In this document: positions 49,804 through 58,370 of the stretch, one piece after another | Layout: every line of letters begins with the position of its first letter | Numbering within the stretch: the stretch's first letter is position 1 | Origin: Streptomyces sulphureus DSM 40104 | GTDB lineage: Bacteria > Actinomycetota > Actinomycetes > Streptomycetales > Streptomycetaceae | DNA length: 64,000 bases | Direction: 5' to 3' | Assembly (NCBI RefSeq): GCF_000381025.1 | Contig: NZ_KB905826.1 | Location: 1-64,000, forward strand | Program-made: the position numbers and the translations under genes | The notes under the pieces: model-generated | Database searches by the model: none | The model's input: only the letters and a program-made list of their open reading frames with translations | Told to the model about the DNA's origin: nothing

Positions 49804-51030
49804 TCACCCGGCCCGTCGCCGAGCCCGCCGCGCCACCGGTACGAGCGGCAGCGTGGCGGCGACGAGCACGGCGGAGACCCCGAACGCGCCGGGCACGCCC
49901 CACGCGTGCGCGAGTACGCCGACCCCGGCGGCGCCGACGCCCGTGCCGCCGTCGAAGCCCATGTTCCACGCCGTGCTCGCCGCCGCGTGCTCGCCCGGCG
50001 CCGCGCGCTGGAACATCAGCACGAGTGTGTCGTTCTGGAGCGCCCCGAAGCCGAGCCCGTAGCAGGTGGCGGGGAGAACGGCGAGCGCCGCCGCGGCGGC
50101 CGGGTGCAGGGCGAGGACGGCGAGGCCGCCCATGCCGAGCGCGCAGGCGGCCACGTACCAGCCGAGCCGGCCGCCCGCGCCGGCGCGGTCGCTGTACGCG
50201 CCCGCGAGGTACCGACCGGCCGCGATGCCGGCGGAGACGGCGAAGAGCGCCAGGGGCGCGGCGGCCGGCGCCGTGAGGACGAGCGGCAGGAAAGCGGTGA
50301 TCCCGCCGAGCGCGCAGGCGCCCGCCGCGAGCACCGTGAACGGTGCCGTGTGCGGGCCGTACGCGGCGCGTACGGAGCGAGCGGGCTGCCCGATCCCGTC
50401 GTCCGGTGCGCTGTCGGGCGCCGTCCGCGTGCCCTTCGGCAGCGTCAGGGCGAGCGGACAGGCGAGGACCGCGAGCAGTCCCGTACTGACGAAGACCGCG
50501 GTGAACCCGAGGTGTGCGGCGGCCCAGACGGCGAACGGCAGCAGCACGATCTGCGGTACGCCGACGGCCACCCCGTACCAGCCGACCGCTCGCCCGCGCC
50601 GCTCCGCGCGGACCAGCTCGACGACGAGCGCGCTCCCCGCGACGGCGACGAGCCCGAATCCGACGCCCCGCACCGCGCTGATCGCCAGCACCCAGGCGAG
50701 CTCGGAGGAGAGGGGGTAGGCGAGCGTCGGCAGGCCGAGGAGGAGCGCACCCGAGGCGAAGAGCTGCCGCAGCGTCCAGCGTCGGAGGAGGCGCCCGATG
50801 CAGGTCTGCGCCCCGACGGTCGTCGCCATCGTGACGCCGGTCGCCGCGCCGACGCCGCCGGCCTGCGAACCGCCGTCGGCCGCCCAGAGCGGGACGACGG
50901 AGAGGAGCGGCGCGTAGTTCGCGAAGGCGCAGAGCGTGGCGAGGAGCAGCACGCGGAACGCGGAGTCGGCGAGGGGCGTCTCCGCGGGTGCCGTGGTGCG
51001 GGGGCGTCGGCGCGAGGAGAGCGGGGTCAT
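49804..51030 (-). CDS. MFS transporter
   Basis: A 408-residue major facilitator with 12 predicted membrane segments: VLLLATLCAFANYAPLLSV begins TM1 and GRLLRRWTLRQLF forms the loop 2-3. Central loop KGTRTAPDSAPDDG divides the halves. The sequence resembles sugar or drug efflux MFS proteins of the YnfM/arabinose-efflux type. Substrate unknown. It converges on cbiZ with 49 bases between stops. Confidence 0.87.
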   Translation of the reverse strand: MTPLSSRRRPRTTAPAETPLADSAFRVLLLATLCAFANYAPLLSVVPLWAADGGSQAGGVGAATGVTMATTVGAQTCIGRLLRRWTLRQLFASGALLLGLPTLAYPLSSELAWVLAISAVRGVGFGLVAVAGSALVVELVRAERRGRAVGWYGVAVGVPQIVLLPFAVWAAAHLGFTAVFVSTGLLAVLACPLALTLPKGTRTAPDSAPDDGIGQPARSVRAAYGPHTAPFTVLAAGACALGGITAFLPLVLTAPAAAPLALFAVSAGIAAGRYLAGAYSDRAGAGGRLGWYVAACALGMGGLAVLALHPAAAAALAVLPATCYGLGFGALQNDTLVLMFQRAAPGEHAAASTAWNMGFDGGTGVGAAGVGVLAHAWGVPGAFGVSAVLVAATLPLVPVARRARRRAG

Positions 51031-51266
51031 GGCATCTGTCTATGCCGAGGCCCTCCGCCGGGTCCAACCGCCGCCGCCGACTGCCCTGTTGACGTCATGG
51101 AGTGACGTTGCTGCCACACAGTGCCACCGGTTCGTCCCCGAGAAGCGGGATGCCCTGATTTCTTCCACGATGGAGTCGGTACGGCTTCTGCCCGTGGACG
51201 CCGCGGCCCCGGGCCGTGGAGTGCCGCGGTGGAAGACACTCCCCGCAGTGCTCGGAGGTAGGACCG

Positions 51267-51728
51267 ATGGCTGAGAAGAGCGAGAAGAGCCCGCAGGACC
51301 GCGGCACGACGACGATCTCCGACACCGTCGTCGCCAAGACCGCAGGGATCGCGGCGCGCGAGGTGTCCGGTGTCCATGCCCTCGGCGGAGCCGCTTCGCA
51401 GATGATCGGGGCCGTCCGTAAGCGCGTCGGCGGAGGCACCGACGTGACGCAGGGTGTCTCCGTGGAGGTCGGCCAGACGCAGGCCGCGGTGGAGATGAGC
51501 ATCGAGGTCGACTACGGCGAGCAGATCCACAAGGTCGCCCAGCACGTGAGGCAGCGGGTCGTCCAGCGCGTCGAGACGATGACGGGGCTGGAGGTGGTGG
51601 AGGTCGACATCACGGTCACCGACGTCTACGTCGAGGGCGAGGACTCGCAGCAGGACCAGCAGAACCAGCAGAACCAACAGCGCCAGCAGGGCCAGCAGTC
51701 GCAGGAGCAGGGCCGCTCGCTGCGCTGA
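51267..51728 (+). CDS. Asp23/Gls24 family envelope stress protein
   Basis: A 153-residue protein with a single Asp23 domain (ISDTVVAKTAGIAAREVSGV, VSVEVGQTQAAVEMSIEVDYG, and TGLEVVEVDITVTDVYV). Its tail is almost pure Gln/Asn/Arg (about residues 130-153). Asp23 proteins are abundant membrane-associated envelope stress proteins in Gram-positive bacteria, and Streptomyces has several. No membrane anchor is present in this copy. ATG 51267 follows GGAGGTAGGA. The cyclic-nucleotide-binding gene follows in the same direction after 126 bases. Confidence 0.9.
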   Translation: MAEKSEKSPQDRGTTTISDTVVAKTAGIAAREVSGVHALGGAASQMIGAVRKRVGGGTDVTQGVSVEVGQTQAAVEMSIEVDYGEQIHKVAQHVRQRVVQRVETMTGLEVVEVDITVTDVYVEGEDSQQDQQNQQNQQRQQGQQSQEQGRSLR

Positions 51729-51854
51729 GCGCGCCGTGCCGCCGGCGGGGCGGTCCCCTTCGGGGGTCGCTCCGCGGTACAGCCAACAGACCCGTCGTGC
51801 ACGGGTGTTCCCTTCCGGGACCGGCGACGTCCCGGCCTCCCCAGGAGGCGCGCC

Positions 51855-52337
51855 ATGCAGTCGATGCAGAGCATGAGAGGGCTGCTCGGCGGACTCGAAC
51901 CCGAGCAGCGCGAGCGGTTGCGGACGCTCGGCACCGAGGTCGCCTTCGCGCCGGGGGCGGAGATCTTCGAGGAGGGGACGAGGGCCGACCGCTTCTGGAT
52001 TCTCCGCAGCGGCTCCGCCGTCCTCGACCTGCACGTGCCGGGCCGCCGCCGGGTCGTCATCGACACCGTGCGGCAGGGCGAACTCCTCGGCTGGTCCTGG
52101 CTCTTCCCGCCCTACGTCTGGACGCTCAACGGCGAGGCGGCGACCTCGGTGCGCGCCCTGGAGTTCGACGCGGAGGAGGTGCGGCAGCTCTGCCGCGAGG
52201 ACCCGGCGCTCGGTCAGGCGCTCGTCTGGGCCGTCGCCTCTGTCATCGGTGACCGCCTGCGCCGCTCCCGCAGCCGCCTCCTCGACCTCTTCGGCCCGTA
52301 CGCGCCGCAGGGTCGCACGGAGGAGGACGGCGACTAG
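51855..52337 (+). CDS. Stand-alone cyclic-nucleotide-binding (Crp-like sensor) protein
   Basis: A 160-residue protein made of a Crp-type beta roll (FAPGAEIFEEGTRADRFWIL, GRRRVVIDTVRQGELLGWSW) and the following C helix. The usual phosphate-binding cassette G-E-x-A/L-x-x-x-R-x-A is altered: GELLGWSWLFPPYVW lacks the Arg that holds the cyclic phosphate, so it may not bind cAMP. No DNA-binding helix-turn-helix follows. AGGAGG precedes the ATG. It ends 26 bases from the convergent MreB-like gene. Confidence 0.85.
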   Translation: MQSMQSMRGLLGGLEPEQRERLRTLGTEVAFAPGAEIFEEGTRADRFWILRSGSAVLDLHVPGRRRVVIDTVRQGELLGWSWLFPPYVWTLNGEAATSVRALEFDAEEVRQLCREDPALGQALVWAVASVIGDRLRRSRSRLLDLFGPYAPQGRTEEDGD

Positions 52338-52363
52338 CGCGCCGGGAGTTCACGCGGTTGCGC

Positions 52364-53395
52364 TCAACCGCGCACGCCGCCCCCGACGCAGAGCGGGCTC
52401 ACCCGCCCCTCCAGCATCTCCGCGAGGCCGTTGACGGCGCAGAGCTGTGGCTCCTCCGCGATGTGCACGGTCATCCCCGTCGTCTGGCGGATGCGCTCGT
52501 CGAGCCCGGGGAGGACGGCGCTGCCACCGGCGAGGACCATCCCGCGCTCGGCGAGGTCGGCCACGAGGTCGGGAGGGCAACCGAGGAGGACGGACCTGAT
52601 CGAGTCGGAGAGGTTCGCCAGCGGCAGCGCCACCGCGGTACGGATGTCCCGCGGATTGACGCTGACGCTCCTGGCGAGTCCGCTCACGACGTCGCGGCCG
52701 ATCACCTCGGCGATCTGGGCGTCGGACTCCTCGCCTGCGAGGGCGAGTTGGAGCGGCCGCACGGCCTCGCTCGGCAGCAGCAGCTCGTGCTGGTTGCGCA
52801 GATGCTGCACGACGGCGTGGTGGACGGTGTCCCCGCCGAGCCGCACGGTGTCCGAGGCGACGATGGCGCCGAGCGACAACACGGCAACCTGCGTGCTCGC
52901 CGCGCCGCACACCAGGATCATCGTCGCTTCCGGCAGCTCGACCGGCAGCCCCGAACCCACGGCCGCGGCCGTCGGCGAGTCGACGAGCTCCACCCGCCGG
53001 GCGCCGACCCCCGTGAGCGTCTCCACGGCGGCCCTGCGCGCGAGCGGATCGGCGTCGTGCGGGACGACGGCGGCGGCGCGGACGAGTGCGCGCCGTCTGC
53101 GCAGCCCCCGCAGCTTGGTGCCGACGAGCGCACGCAGCATCCGCTGCGCCATGTCGATGTCGACGACGGTGCCACCGGCGACGGGGCGTACCACCCGGAT
53201 GTGCGGCGGCGTCCGGCCGTCCATCCGCTCGGCTGCCTCGCCGACGGCGATCAGCGTCCCCGAAAGCGTGTTGACGGCGACCGCGGACGGCGCGTCCACG
53301 ATGAGCCCGGACCCCTTGACGTAGACGCGGGTGCGCGAGGCGCCCATGTCGACGGCGACCGAGCAGCGCCGCAGGTTCTCCAGCGTGGGGCTCAT
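52364..53395 (-). CDS. MreB/Mbl-like actin-fold protein
   Basis: A 343-residue protein with the actin ATPase fold: phosphate 1 VDMGASRTRVYVKGSGL, connect 1 VDSPTAAAVGSGLPV, phosphate 2 ILVCGAASTQVAVLS, and adenosine motif GMVLAGGSAVLPGLDERI. Phosphate 2 differs from the usual DIGGGTT (CGAAST), so ATP hydrolysis may be weak or lost. Streptomyces have MreB, Mbl and a third divergent homologue; this gene is not beside mreCD, so it is a divergent copy rather than mreB itself. Its role in spore wall or stress is unknown. Confidence 0.85.
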   Translation of the reverse strand: MSPTLENLRRCSVAVDMGASRTRVYVKGSGLIVDAPSAVAVNTLSGTLIAVGEAAERMDGRTPPHIRVVRPVAGGTVVDIDMAQRMLRALVGTKLRGLRRRRALVRAAAVVPHDADPLARRAAVETLTGVGARRVELVDSPTAAAVGSGLPVELPEATMILVCGAASTQVAVLSLGAIVASDTVRLGGDTVHHAVVQHLRNQHELLLPSEAVRPLQLALAGEESDAQIAEVIGRDVVSGLARSVSVNPRDIRTAVALPLANLSDSIRSVLLGCPPDLVADLAERGMVLAGGSAVLPGLDERIRQTTGMTVHIAEEPQLCAVNGLAEMLEGRVSPLCVGGGVRG

Positions 53396-53570
53396 CCGAA
53401 TCTCCTTGCGCGAGTACCCCCGCGTGTTCCGCTAGGGCGGAGCCGGGAGGCGTCGGAGGGCGGTGTGGTGGTCGCGCCTGGCGGCCACATCGCCATCCTG
53501 GGCAGCCCGTGCTCCGGGCGCGCGGCGGAGTGGTCCGGTCGGGCGAGAACCGGACCCCCGCTGCGGCGCG

Positions 53571-55481
53571 CTACTCGACGGAGGCCGGGAACGCGGACTC
53601 ATCCGCGGTTCCCTCCTCGCTGAACTGCGTGCGGTACAGCTCCCTGTAGCGCCCGCCGAGCGCGAGGAGCTCCTCGTGCGTGCCGCGCTCGACGATGCGT
53701 CCCTCCTCCAGCACGAGGATCTGGTCCGCGGCGCGGACGGTGGAGAGACGGTGTGCGATCACCACCGAGGTGCGCCCCTGGAGCGCCTCGGTGAGCGCCT
53801 CCTGGACGGCGGCCTCCGAGGTGGAGTCGAGGTGCGCCGTCGCCTCGTCGAGGATCACCACCTGGGGCTGCGCGAGCAGCAGTCTCGCAATGGTGAGCCG
53901 CTGCCGCTCGCCCCCGGAGAGCCGGTACCCGCGCTCGCCGACGAGGGTGTCGAGCCCGTCGGGGAGCGCGGCGACGAGGCCGTCGAGGCGGGCGCGGCGG
54001 AGTGCGGACCACAGCTCCTCGTCCGCGGCGCCGGGGGCGGCGAAGACGAGGTTGGCGCGGATCGTGTCGTGGAAGAGGTGGCCGTCCTGGGTGACGAGGC
54101 CGAGGGTGCGGCGCAGCGAGGCGGCGGTGAGGTCGCGTACGTCGCGCCCGCCGACACGGACCGCGCCGGCGTCGACGTCGTAGAGGCGGGGCGGAAGCGA
54201 GGCGAGGGTGGACTTCCCCGCTCCGGAGGAGCCGACGAGCGCGACCATCTCGCCGGGGGCCGCGCGGAAGCTGACGTCGTGGAGGACGCGCTCGCCTCCG
54301 CGGGTGTCGAGGACGGCCACCTCCTCCAGGGAGGCGAGGGAGACCTTCTCGGCGGTCGGGTAGGCGAAGTCGACGTGGTCGAACTCGACGTCGGCCGGGC
54401 CCTCTTCGGCGTCGACGGCGTCGGCGCGCTCCCTGATCAGCGGCCTGAGGTCGAGCACCTCGAAGACCCGCTCGAAGCTGACGAGCGCGCTCATCACCTC
54501 GACCCTGGCGCCCGCGAGCGCGGTGAGCGGGGCGTAGAGGCGAGTGAGCAGCAGCGCGAGCGAGACGACGGTGCCCGCCTGGAGGGTGCCGCCGAGTGCG
54601 AAGAGCCCGCCGAGCCCGTAGACGAGCGCGAGCGCCAGCGCGGAGACGAGCGTGAGCGCGGTGATGAAGAGGTGCTGCACCATCGCCGTCCGCACGCCCA
54701 GGTCGCGTACGCGGCCCGCGCGTTGGGCGAACTCGCGCGACTCCTCGTCCGGACGGCCGAAGAGTTTGACGAGGGTGGCGCCCGGTGCGGAGAACCGTTC
54801 GGTCATCCGCGTGCTCATCGTCGCGTTGTGCTGCGCCCGCTCCCGCTCCAGCCGGGCCAGGCGGCTGCCCATGCGGCGCGCGGGGACGACGAAGAGCGGG
54901 AGGAGCACGAGCGTCAGCAGGGTGATCTGCCAGGAGAGGCGGAGCATCACGCCGAGCGTCAGCAGCAGCGTCACGAGGTTGGCGACGACGTCGGAGAGGG
55001 TGCTGCTGAAGGCGCGTTGGGCGCCGATGACGTCGTTGTTGAGGCGGCTGACGAGGGCGCCCGTGCGGGTGCGGGTGAAGAACGCGACCGGCATCCGCTG
55101 CACGTGGTCGTAGACGGCGGTGCGCAGGTCGAGGATGAGCCCTTCGCCGATCCGTGCCGAGAGCCACCGGGTGACGACGCCGACCGCTGCTTCGGCTAGG
55201 GCGATCAGCGCGATGAGGCCGGAGAGTTGGAGCACGGTGCGGCCGGGGCTGCCGTCGACGATCGCGTCCATCACCTCGCCCGCGAGGAGCGGTGTGGCGA
55301 CGGTGAGGGCGGCGAGGAGGCTGCTGAGGACGAGGAAGGCGAGCATGCGGCGGTGGTGGCGTGCGGCGAAACGGTAGATGCGCCGCAACGTGGTGCGGGA
55401 GAGGCGGCGGCGGTCGGGGCCTTCGCCGTCGGGGGTATGGGTCTGGGAGAGGGCGTGCCACGCCGTCATCTCCATGCTCAT
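53571..55481 (-). CDS. ABC exporter half-transporter (permease-ATPase)
   Basis: A 636-residue type IV ABC exporter, likely a homodimer or one half of a heterodimer. Six membrane segments (residues about 45-330) precede the ATPase: Walker A LVGSSGAGKST, Q loop VTQDGHLF, signature LSGGERQR, Walker B VVILDEATAHLDS and switch His in VIAHRLST. All ATPase motifs are intact. An inserted segment (about residues 380-400, SLASLEEVAVLDTRGGE) lengthens the first ATPase strand region. It has its own promoter with a TTGAA/TTCAA operator. Drug or lipid export is usual for the family. Confidence 0.92.
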   Translation of the reverse strand: MSMEMTAWHALSQTHTPDGEGPDRRRLSRTTLRRIYRFAARHHRRMLAFLVLSSLLAALTVATPLLAGEVMDAIVDGSPGRTVLQLSGLIALIALAEAAVGVVTRWLSARIGEGLILDLRTAVYDHVQRMPVAFFTRTRTGALVSRLNNDVIGAQRAFSSTLSDVVANLVTLLLTLGVMLRLSWQITLLTLVLLPLFVVPARRMGSRLARLERERAQHNATMSTRMTERFSAPGATLVKLFGRPDEESREFAQRAGRVRDLGVRTAMVQHLFITALTLVSALALALVYGLGGLFALGGTLQAGTVVSLALLLTRLYAPLTALAGARVEVMSALVSFERVFEVLDLRPLIRERADAVDAEEGPADVEFDHVDFAYPTAEKVSLASLEEVAVLDTRGGERVLHDVSFRAAPGEMVALVGSSGAGKSTLASLPPRLYDVDAGAVRVGGRDVRDLTAASLRRTLGLVTQDGHLFHDTIRANLVFAAPGAADEELWSALRRARLDGLVAALPDGLDTLVGERGYRLSGGERQRLTIARLLLAQPQVVILDEATAHLDSTSEAAVQEALTEALQGRTSVVIAHRLSTVRAADQILVLEEGRIVERGTHEELLALGGRYRELYRTQFSEEGTADESAFPASVE

Positions 55482-55535
55482 GAGGGCCTCCGGTACGTGG
55501 TGCGGTCGGTGCGCCGCTGGTCTGTCGGCCCGCCG

Positions 55536-55566
55536 AGAGTAGAAGTTGAAGTTCTGTTCAAGTCAA
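55536..55566 (-). promoter_or_regulatory. Promoter with TTGAA-N6-TTCAA operator
   Basis: On the minus strand TTGACT (55566-55561) and TACTCT (55541-55536) form a promoter with a 19-base spacer, in which TTGAACAGAACTTCAA makes a 5-6-5 inverted repeat. It lies 55 bases before the ABC exporter start and is of the same general type as the site at 1134-1161. A MarR-type repressor is likely. Confidence 0.5.
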
Positions 55567-55924
55567 CGTGTGTACTGCGACGGACCCAACCGTCCGTGTG
55601 AGTAGGCGGGTTGGGACCGTCGGCCGAGGCGGCACGGACAGGTGGACGGGCCGGTGCTGCGTCTTCGGGCGGGGGAGGTGACCACGTACCGGATGTGCAG
55701 GTCAGATCGAGGGGAACGGGGCCGTGCCCTGGGCCGTCAAAGCCGCGGCGTGCCCAGGGGCGCCGCGCGTCCCGGTCCGACCGGGTGTGATGGGCCGGCG
55801 ACGGCGCGTCGTGCACGTGCATTAGCACATGCGTGCGCATGTGAACGCGGTTATGATCCCGAGAAGTTGACGACTTTCACAGCGTCAGCAGAAACCCCCC
55901 ACATTTCGAGCCCAGGAGATCCCA
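55567..55924. other. Intergenic region, no gene seen
   Basis: About 360 bases between the exporter promoter and the DUF397 gene. No open frame has gene-like codon use. An AT-rich patch about 55820-55875 probably contains the DUF397 promoter. Confidence 0.45.
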
Positions 55925-56164
55925 GTGCCTCAGGCGTTCAACGGCATGGCAGCCAAGGACCTCCAGGCAGTGGAGTGGCGCAAGAGCCGCTTCAGCAACT
56001 CGCAGGGAACCTGTGTGGAGTTCGCCAAACTGCCAGGAGGCGATGTCGCGATGCGCAACTCGCGCTTTCCCGACGGTCCCGCACTCGTCTACACCACAGC
56101 GGAGATGGAGGCGATGATGCGCGGCGTCAAGGAGGGAGAGTTCGACTACCTGCTGGGGGAATGA
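55925..56164 (+). CDS. DUF397 domain protein
   Basis: A 79-residue protein with the DUF397 signature: VEWRKSRFSNSQGTCVEFAKL, VAMRNSRFPDGPALVYT, then a Glu-rich helix ending FDYLLGE. DUF397 proteins are partners or modulators of the XRE/DUF5753 regulators; BldB and WhiJ systems belong to this type. The GTG at 55925 has GGAGA upstream. It lies near a serine-kinase-like ATPase gene and an XRE gene, the usual trio, but here the ATPase gene separates them on the other strand. Confidence 0.88.
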   Translation: MPQAFNGMAAKDLQAVEWRKSRFSNSQGTCVEFAKLPGGDVAMRNSRFPDGPALVYTTAEMEAMMRGVKEGEFDYLLGE

Positions 56165-56385
56165 GCCGCCCGGCATGCCATCGGGGCTCGACGGCCCCCT
56201 GACCGACCGCCGCCGGCGGCCCGCCGGGCGCCGGCAGCGGAGAAGTGCGCGGGCCTGTGCGGGCGGCCGACGCCGGTGCCCGACAGGCTGTTTCGGCCGA
56301 GACCCACGCCGGGGCGCCGTCTGGTACGGCCGCGCGCCCGGGCTCGTACACCGAGACCCGGGCCCTCAGCAGGCGCGGCCCGCGT

Positions 56386-56988
56386 TCATCCGGCGTCGAG
56401 CTCGAAGAGCGCCCACACGACCTTGCCGGAGAGCGCGCCGCCGAGCGGGTGCCAGCCCCAGCGGTCGCTGAAGCAGTCGACGAGGCAGAGGCCGCGCCCC
56501 GACTCGGCGGTGAAGTCGACGTACGCCGCGTGCTCTTCGCCGGCCTCCGCGGTCGCCCTGCAACCCGCCTCGAGGGACTCGGCGCACTCGACGAACTCCT
56601 CGTACGCGAGGGCCTCGGGGCCGCACGGCGTCGCCGGAGGCGCCTTCGGCGGCTCTCCGCTCGGGTCGCGTACGGCGCACAGGAGCCGGGCCGACCAGTG
56701 CAGCAGGTGGAGCCGGATCGGCGGTTCCGCCTCCTCCGGCCGCTCTTCCGGCAGCCCGTGCCGCATCGCGTTGGTGACGAGCTCGGAGACGACGAGCGCG
56801 ACGTCCTCGAACCGAGCGATGAGGCCCCAGTGTTCGAGCGTCTTGCCGGTGAAGTCCCGTGCGCTTTTCACGGCTTCGTACCGGGGCGGAAGCGCGCAGG
56901 AAGCCGAACCGGAGACGGGGCTTCCGTCGTCGAGGTTCGGGAGACCGTGCCATAAGGGCTCCAGCACGGTCGGTCCTTCGGTACCCAT
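56386..56988 (-). CDS. ATP-binding protein, HATPase_c (anti-sigma kinase-like)
   Basis: A 200-residue GHKL-fold protein of the RsbW/SpoIIAB-like class. The N box is in VALVVSELVTNAMRHG, and the glycine-rich lid GRGLCLVDCFSDRWGW replaces the G1/G2 boxes. An insertion of about 45 residues (GPEALAYEEFVECAESLEAG) sits between them. In Streptomyces such proteins occur with DUF397 and XRE genes and are thought to tune sigma factors or anti-anti-sigma partners. It is encoded divergently from the XRE gene. Confidence 0.87.
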   Translation of the reverse strand: MGTEGPTVLEPLWHGLPNLDDGSPVSGSASCALPPRYEAVKSARDFTGKTLEHWGLIARFEDVALVVSELVTNAMRHGLPEERPEEAEPPIRLHLLHWSARLLCAVRDPSGEPPKAPPATPCGPEALAYEEFVECAESLEAGCRATAEAGEEHAAYVDFTAESGRGLCLVDCFSDRWGWHPLGGALSGKVVWALFELDAG

Positions 56989-57263
56989 GGCGGGCCGCTC
57001 CTGGCGTCGCGGGGGGCTGATCCGCTGGGGACCAGGACTGGTGGCGGTGGACGCGTTCGCTCTCGCAAGGTGGCCGGAAGGTGCACCAACTCCGGTGACG
57101 TCCGGTCAACTTGTGTGGGTCCCATGGTTCCGAAAGCCGCCTGCGGATGCAAGGGCAGATGCACGTGCACGCGTGACTTTCGCTCGTCTGTAACCGCATG
57201 GGCACGCAACGGAGCGCGGAGGTGGCACACTTCCCTCCAAGCAGGGGTGGAGGGTTGATCAGA

Positions 57264-58169
57264 ATGCCTACAGAGCCGGCAAACAATGGCAACGGGGGAG
57301 TGAACGGGGCAAGTAGTCCAAACGGTTCGATGGTTCGCCGTATCCTGCTCGGGTCCCAGTTGCGGAGGCTCCGTGAAGGCCGCGGTGTCTCCCGCGAGGC
57401 TGCCGGTTATTCAATTCGCGCGTCGGAATCCAAGATCAGTCGGATGGAGCTGGGCCGTGTGAGTTTCAAGGCACGTGACGTCGCAGATCTGTTGACGCTC
57501 TACGGAGTCACCGACGAGTCGGAGCGGGAGCCGCTCCTCGGGCTCGCCCGGGACTCCAGCATCGCCGGGTGGTGGCACAGCTACAGCGACGTGCTGCCCG
57601 GCTGGTTCCAGACCTACGTCGGCCTGGAGGGCGCCGCCTCCCGCATCAACACGTACGAAGTCCAGTTCGTGCACGGGCTGTTGCAGACCGAGGAGTACGC
57701 ACAGGCCGTGGTCACCGCGGGCCATCGGGGACAGCTACCGGAGGAGGAGGTCGAGCGACGCGTGTCGCTGCGGCTGGAGCGCCAGAAGCTCCTCCACGGC
57801 GAGACCGCGCCCCACCTGCTCTGCATACTCGACGAGGCCGCGCTGCGCCGTCCGTTCGGCAGCACGGCCATCATGCAGGGGCAGTTGGAGCACCTCGCCG
57901 AGGTCTCCGAGAGCCCCAGCATCACCCTCCGGGTGGTGCCCTTCGAGTTCGGCGGCCACCCGGCGGAGAGCGGCGCGTTCACGCTGCTGAGCTTCCCGGA
58001 GCCGGACCTCAGCGACGTCGTCTACCTGGAGCAGCTCACCAGCTCGCTGTACCTCGACAAGAAGGACGAAGTCGCCCAGTACCACCAGGTGTTGGCCCGC
58101 CTCGTGGAGGACGGCCTCTCTCCCGCGCACACCCGGGACCATCTTCGGCGAATCCGCCAACTTGTGTGA
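57264..58169 (+). CDS. XRE-family regulator with DUF5753 domain
   Basis: A 301-residue regulator. An N-terminal helix-turn-helix (SQLRRLREGRGVSREAAGYS and SESKISRMELGRV, about 28-75) is followed by the DUF5753 domain (WFQTYVGLEGAASRINTYE, VHGLLQTEEYA, and FTLLSFPEPDLSDVVYLE). Such regulators act with DUF397 partners, as in the WhiJ system. ATG 57264 is used; the frame extends upstream. The 275-base gap to the ATPase gene holds the divergent promoters. Confidence 0.92.
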   Translation: MPTEPANNGNGGVNGASSPNGSMVRRILLGSQLRRLREGRGVSREAAGYSIRASESKISRMELGRVSFKARDVADLLTLYGVTDESEREPLLGLARDSSIAGWWHSYSDVLPGWFQTYVGLEGAASRINTYEVQFVHGLLQTEEYAQAVVTAGHRGQLPEEEVERRVSLRLERQKLLHGETAPHLLCILDEAALRRPFGSTAIMQGQLEHLAEVSESPSITLRVVPFEFGGHPAESGAFTLLSFPEPDLSDVVYLEQLTSSLYLDKKDEVAQYHQVLARLVEDGLSPAHTRDHLRRIRQLV

Positions 58170-58370
58170 ACGACAAGTAGGATGAGGTCGTTTCGAGCCG
58201 ACGCTGCGGGCCGTCGCCGCTCCCGGAGCGCGCAGGACCCGGACCGCCGGAAGCGCGGGCGCCGGCTCGGGACCGACCGCGACGGCCCCCCACGTCACCG
58301 CCCGCGCGGCCCCGAACGCCCGGAGCCCGCAGCAGAGCCTCAGGAAAACGGCGTCCCGCTAAGGATCGGC

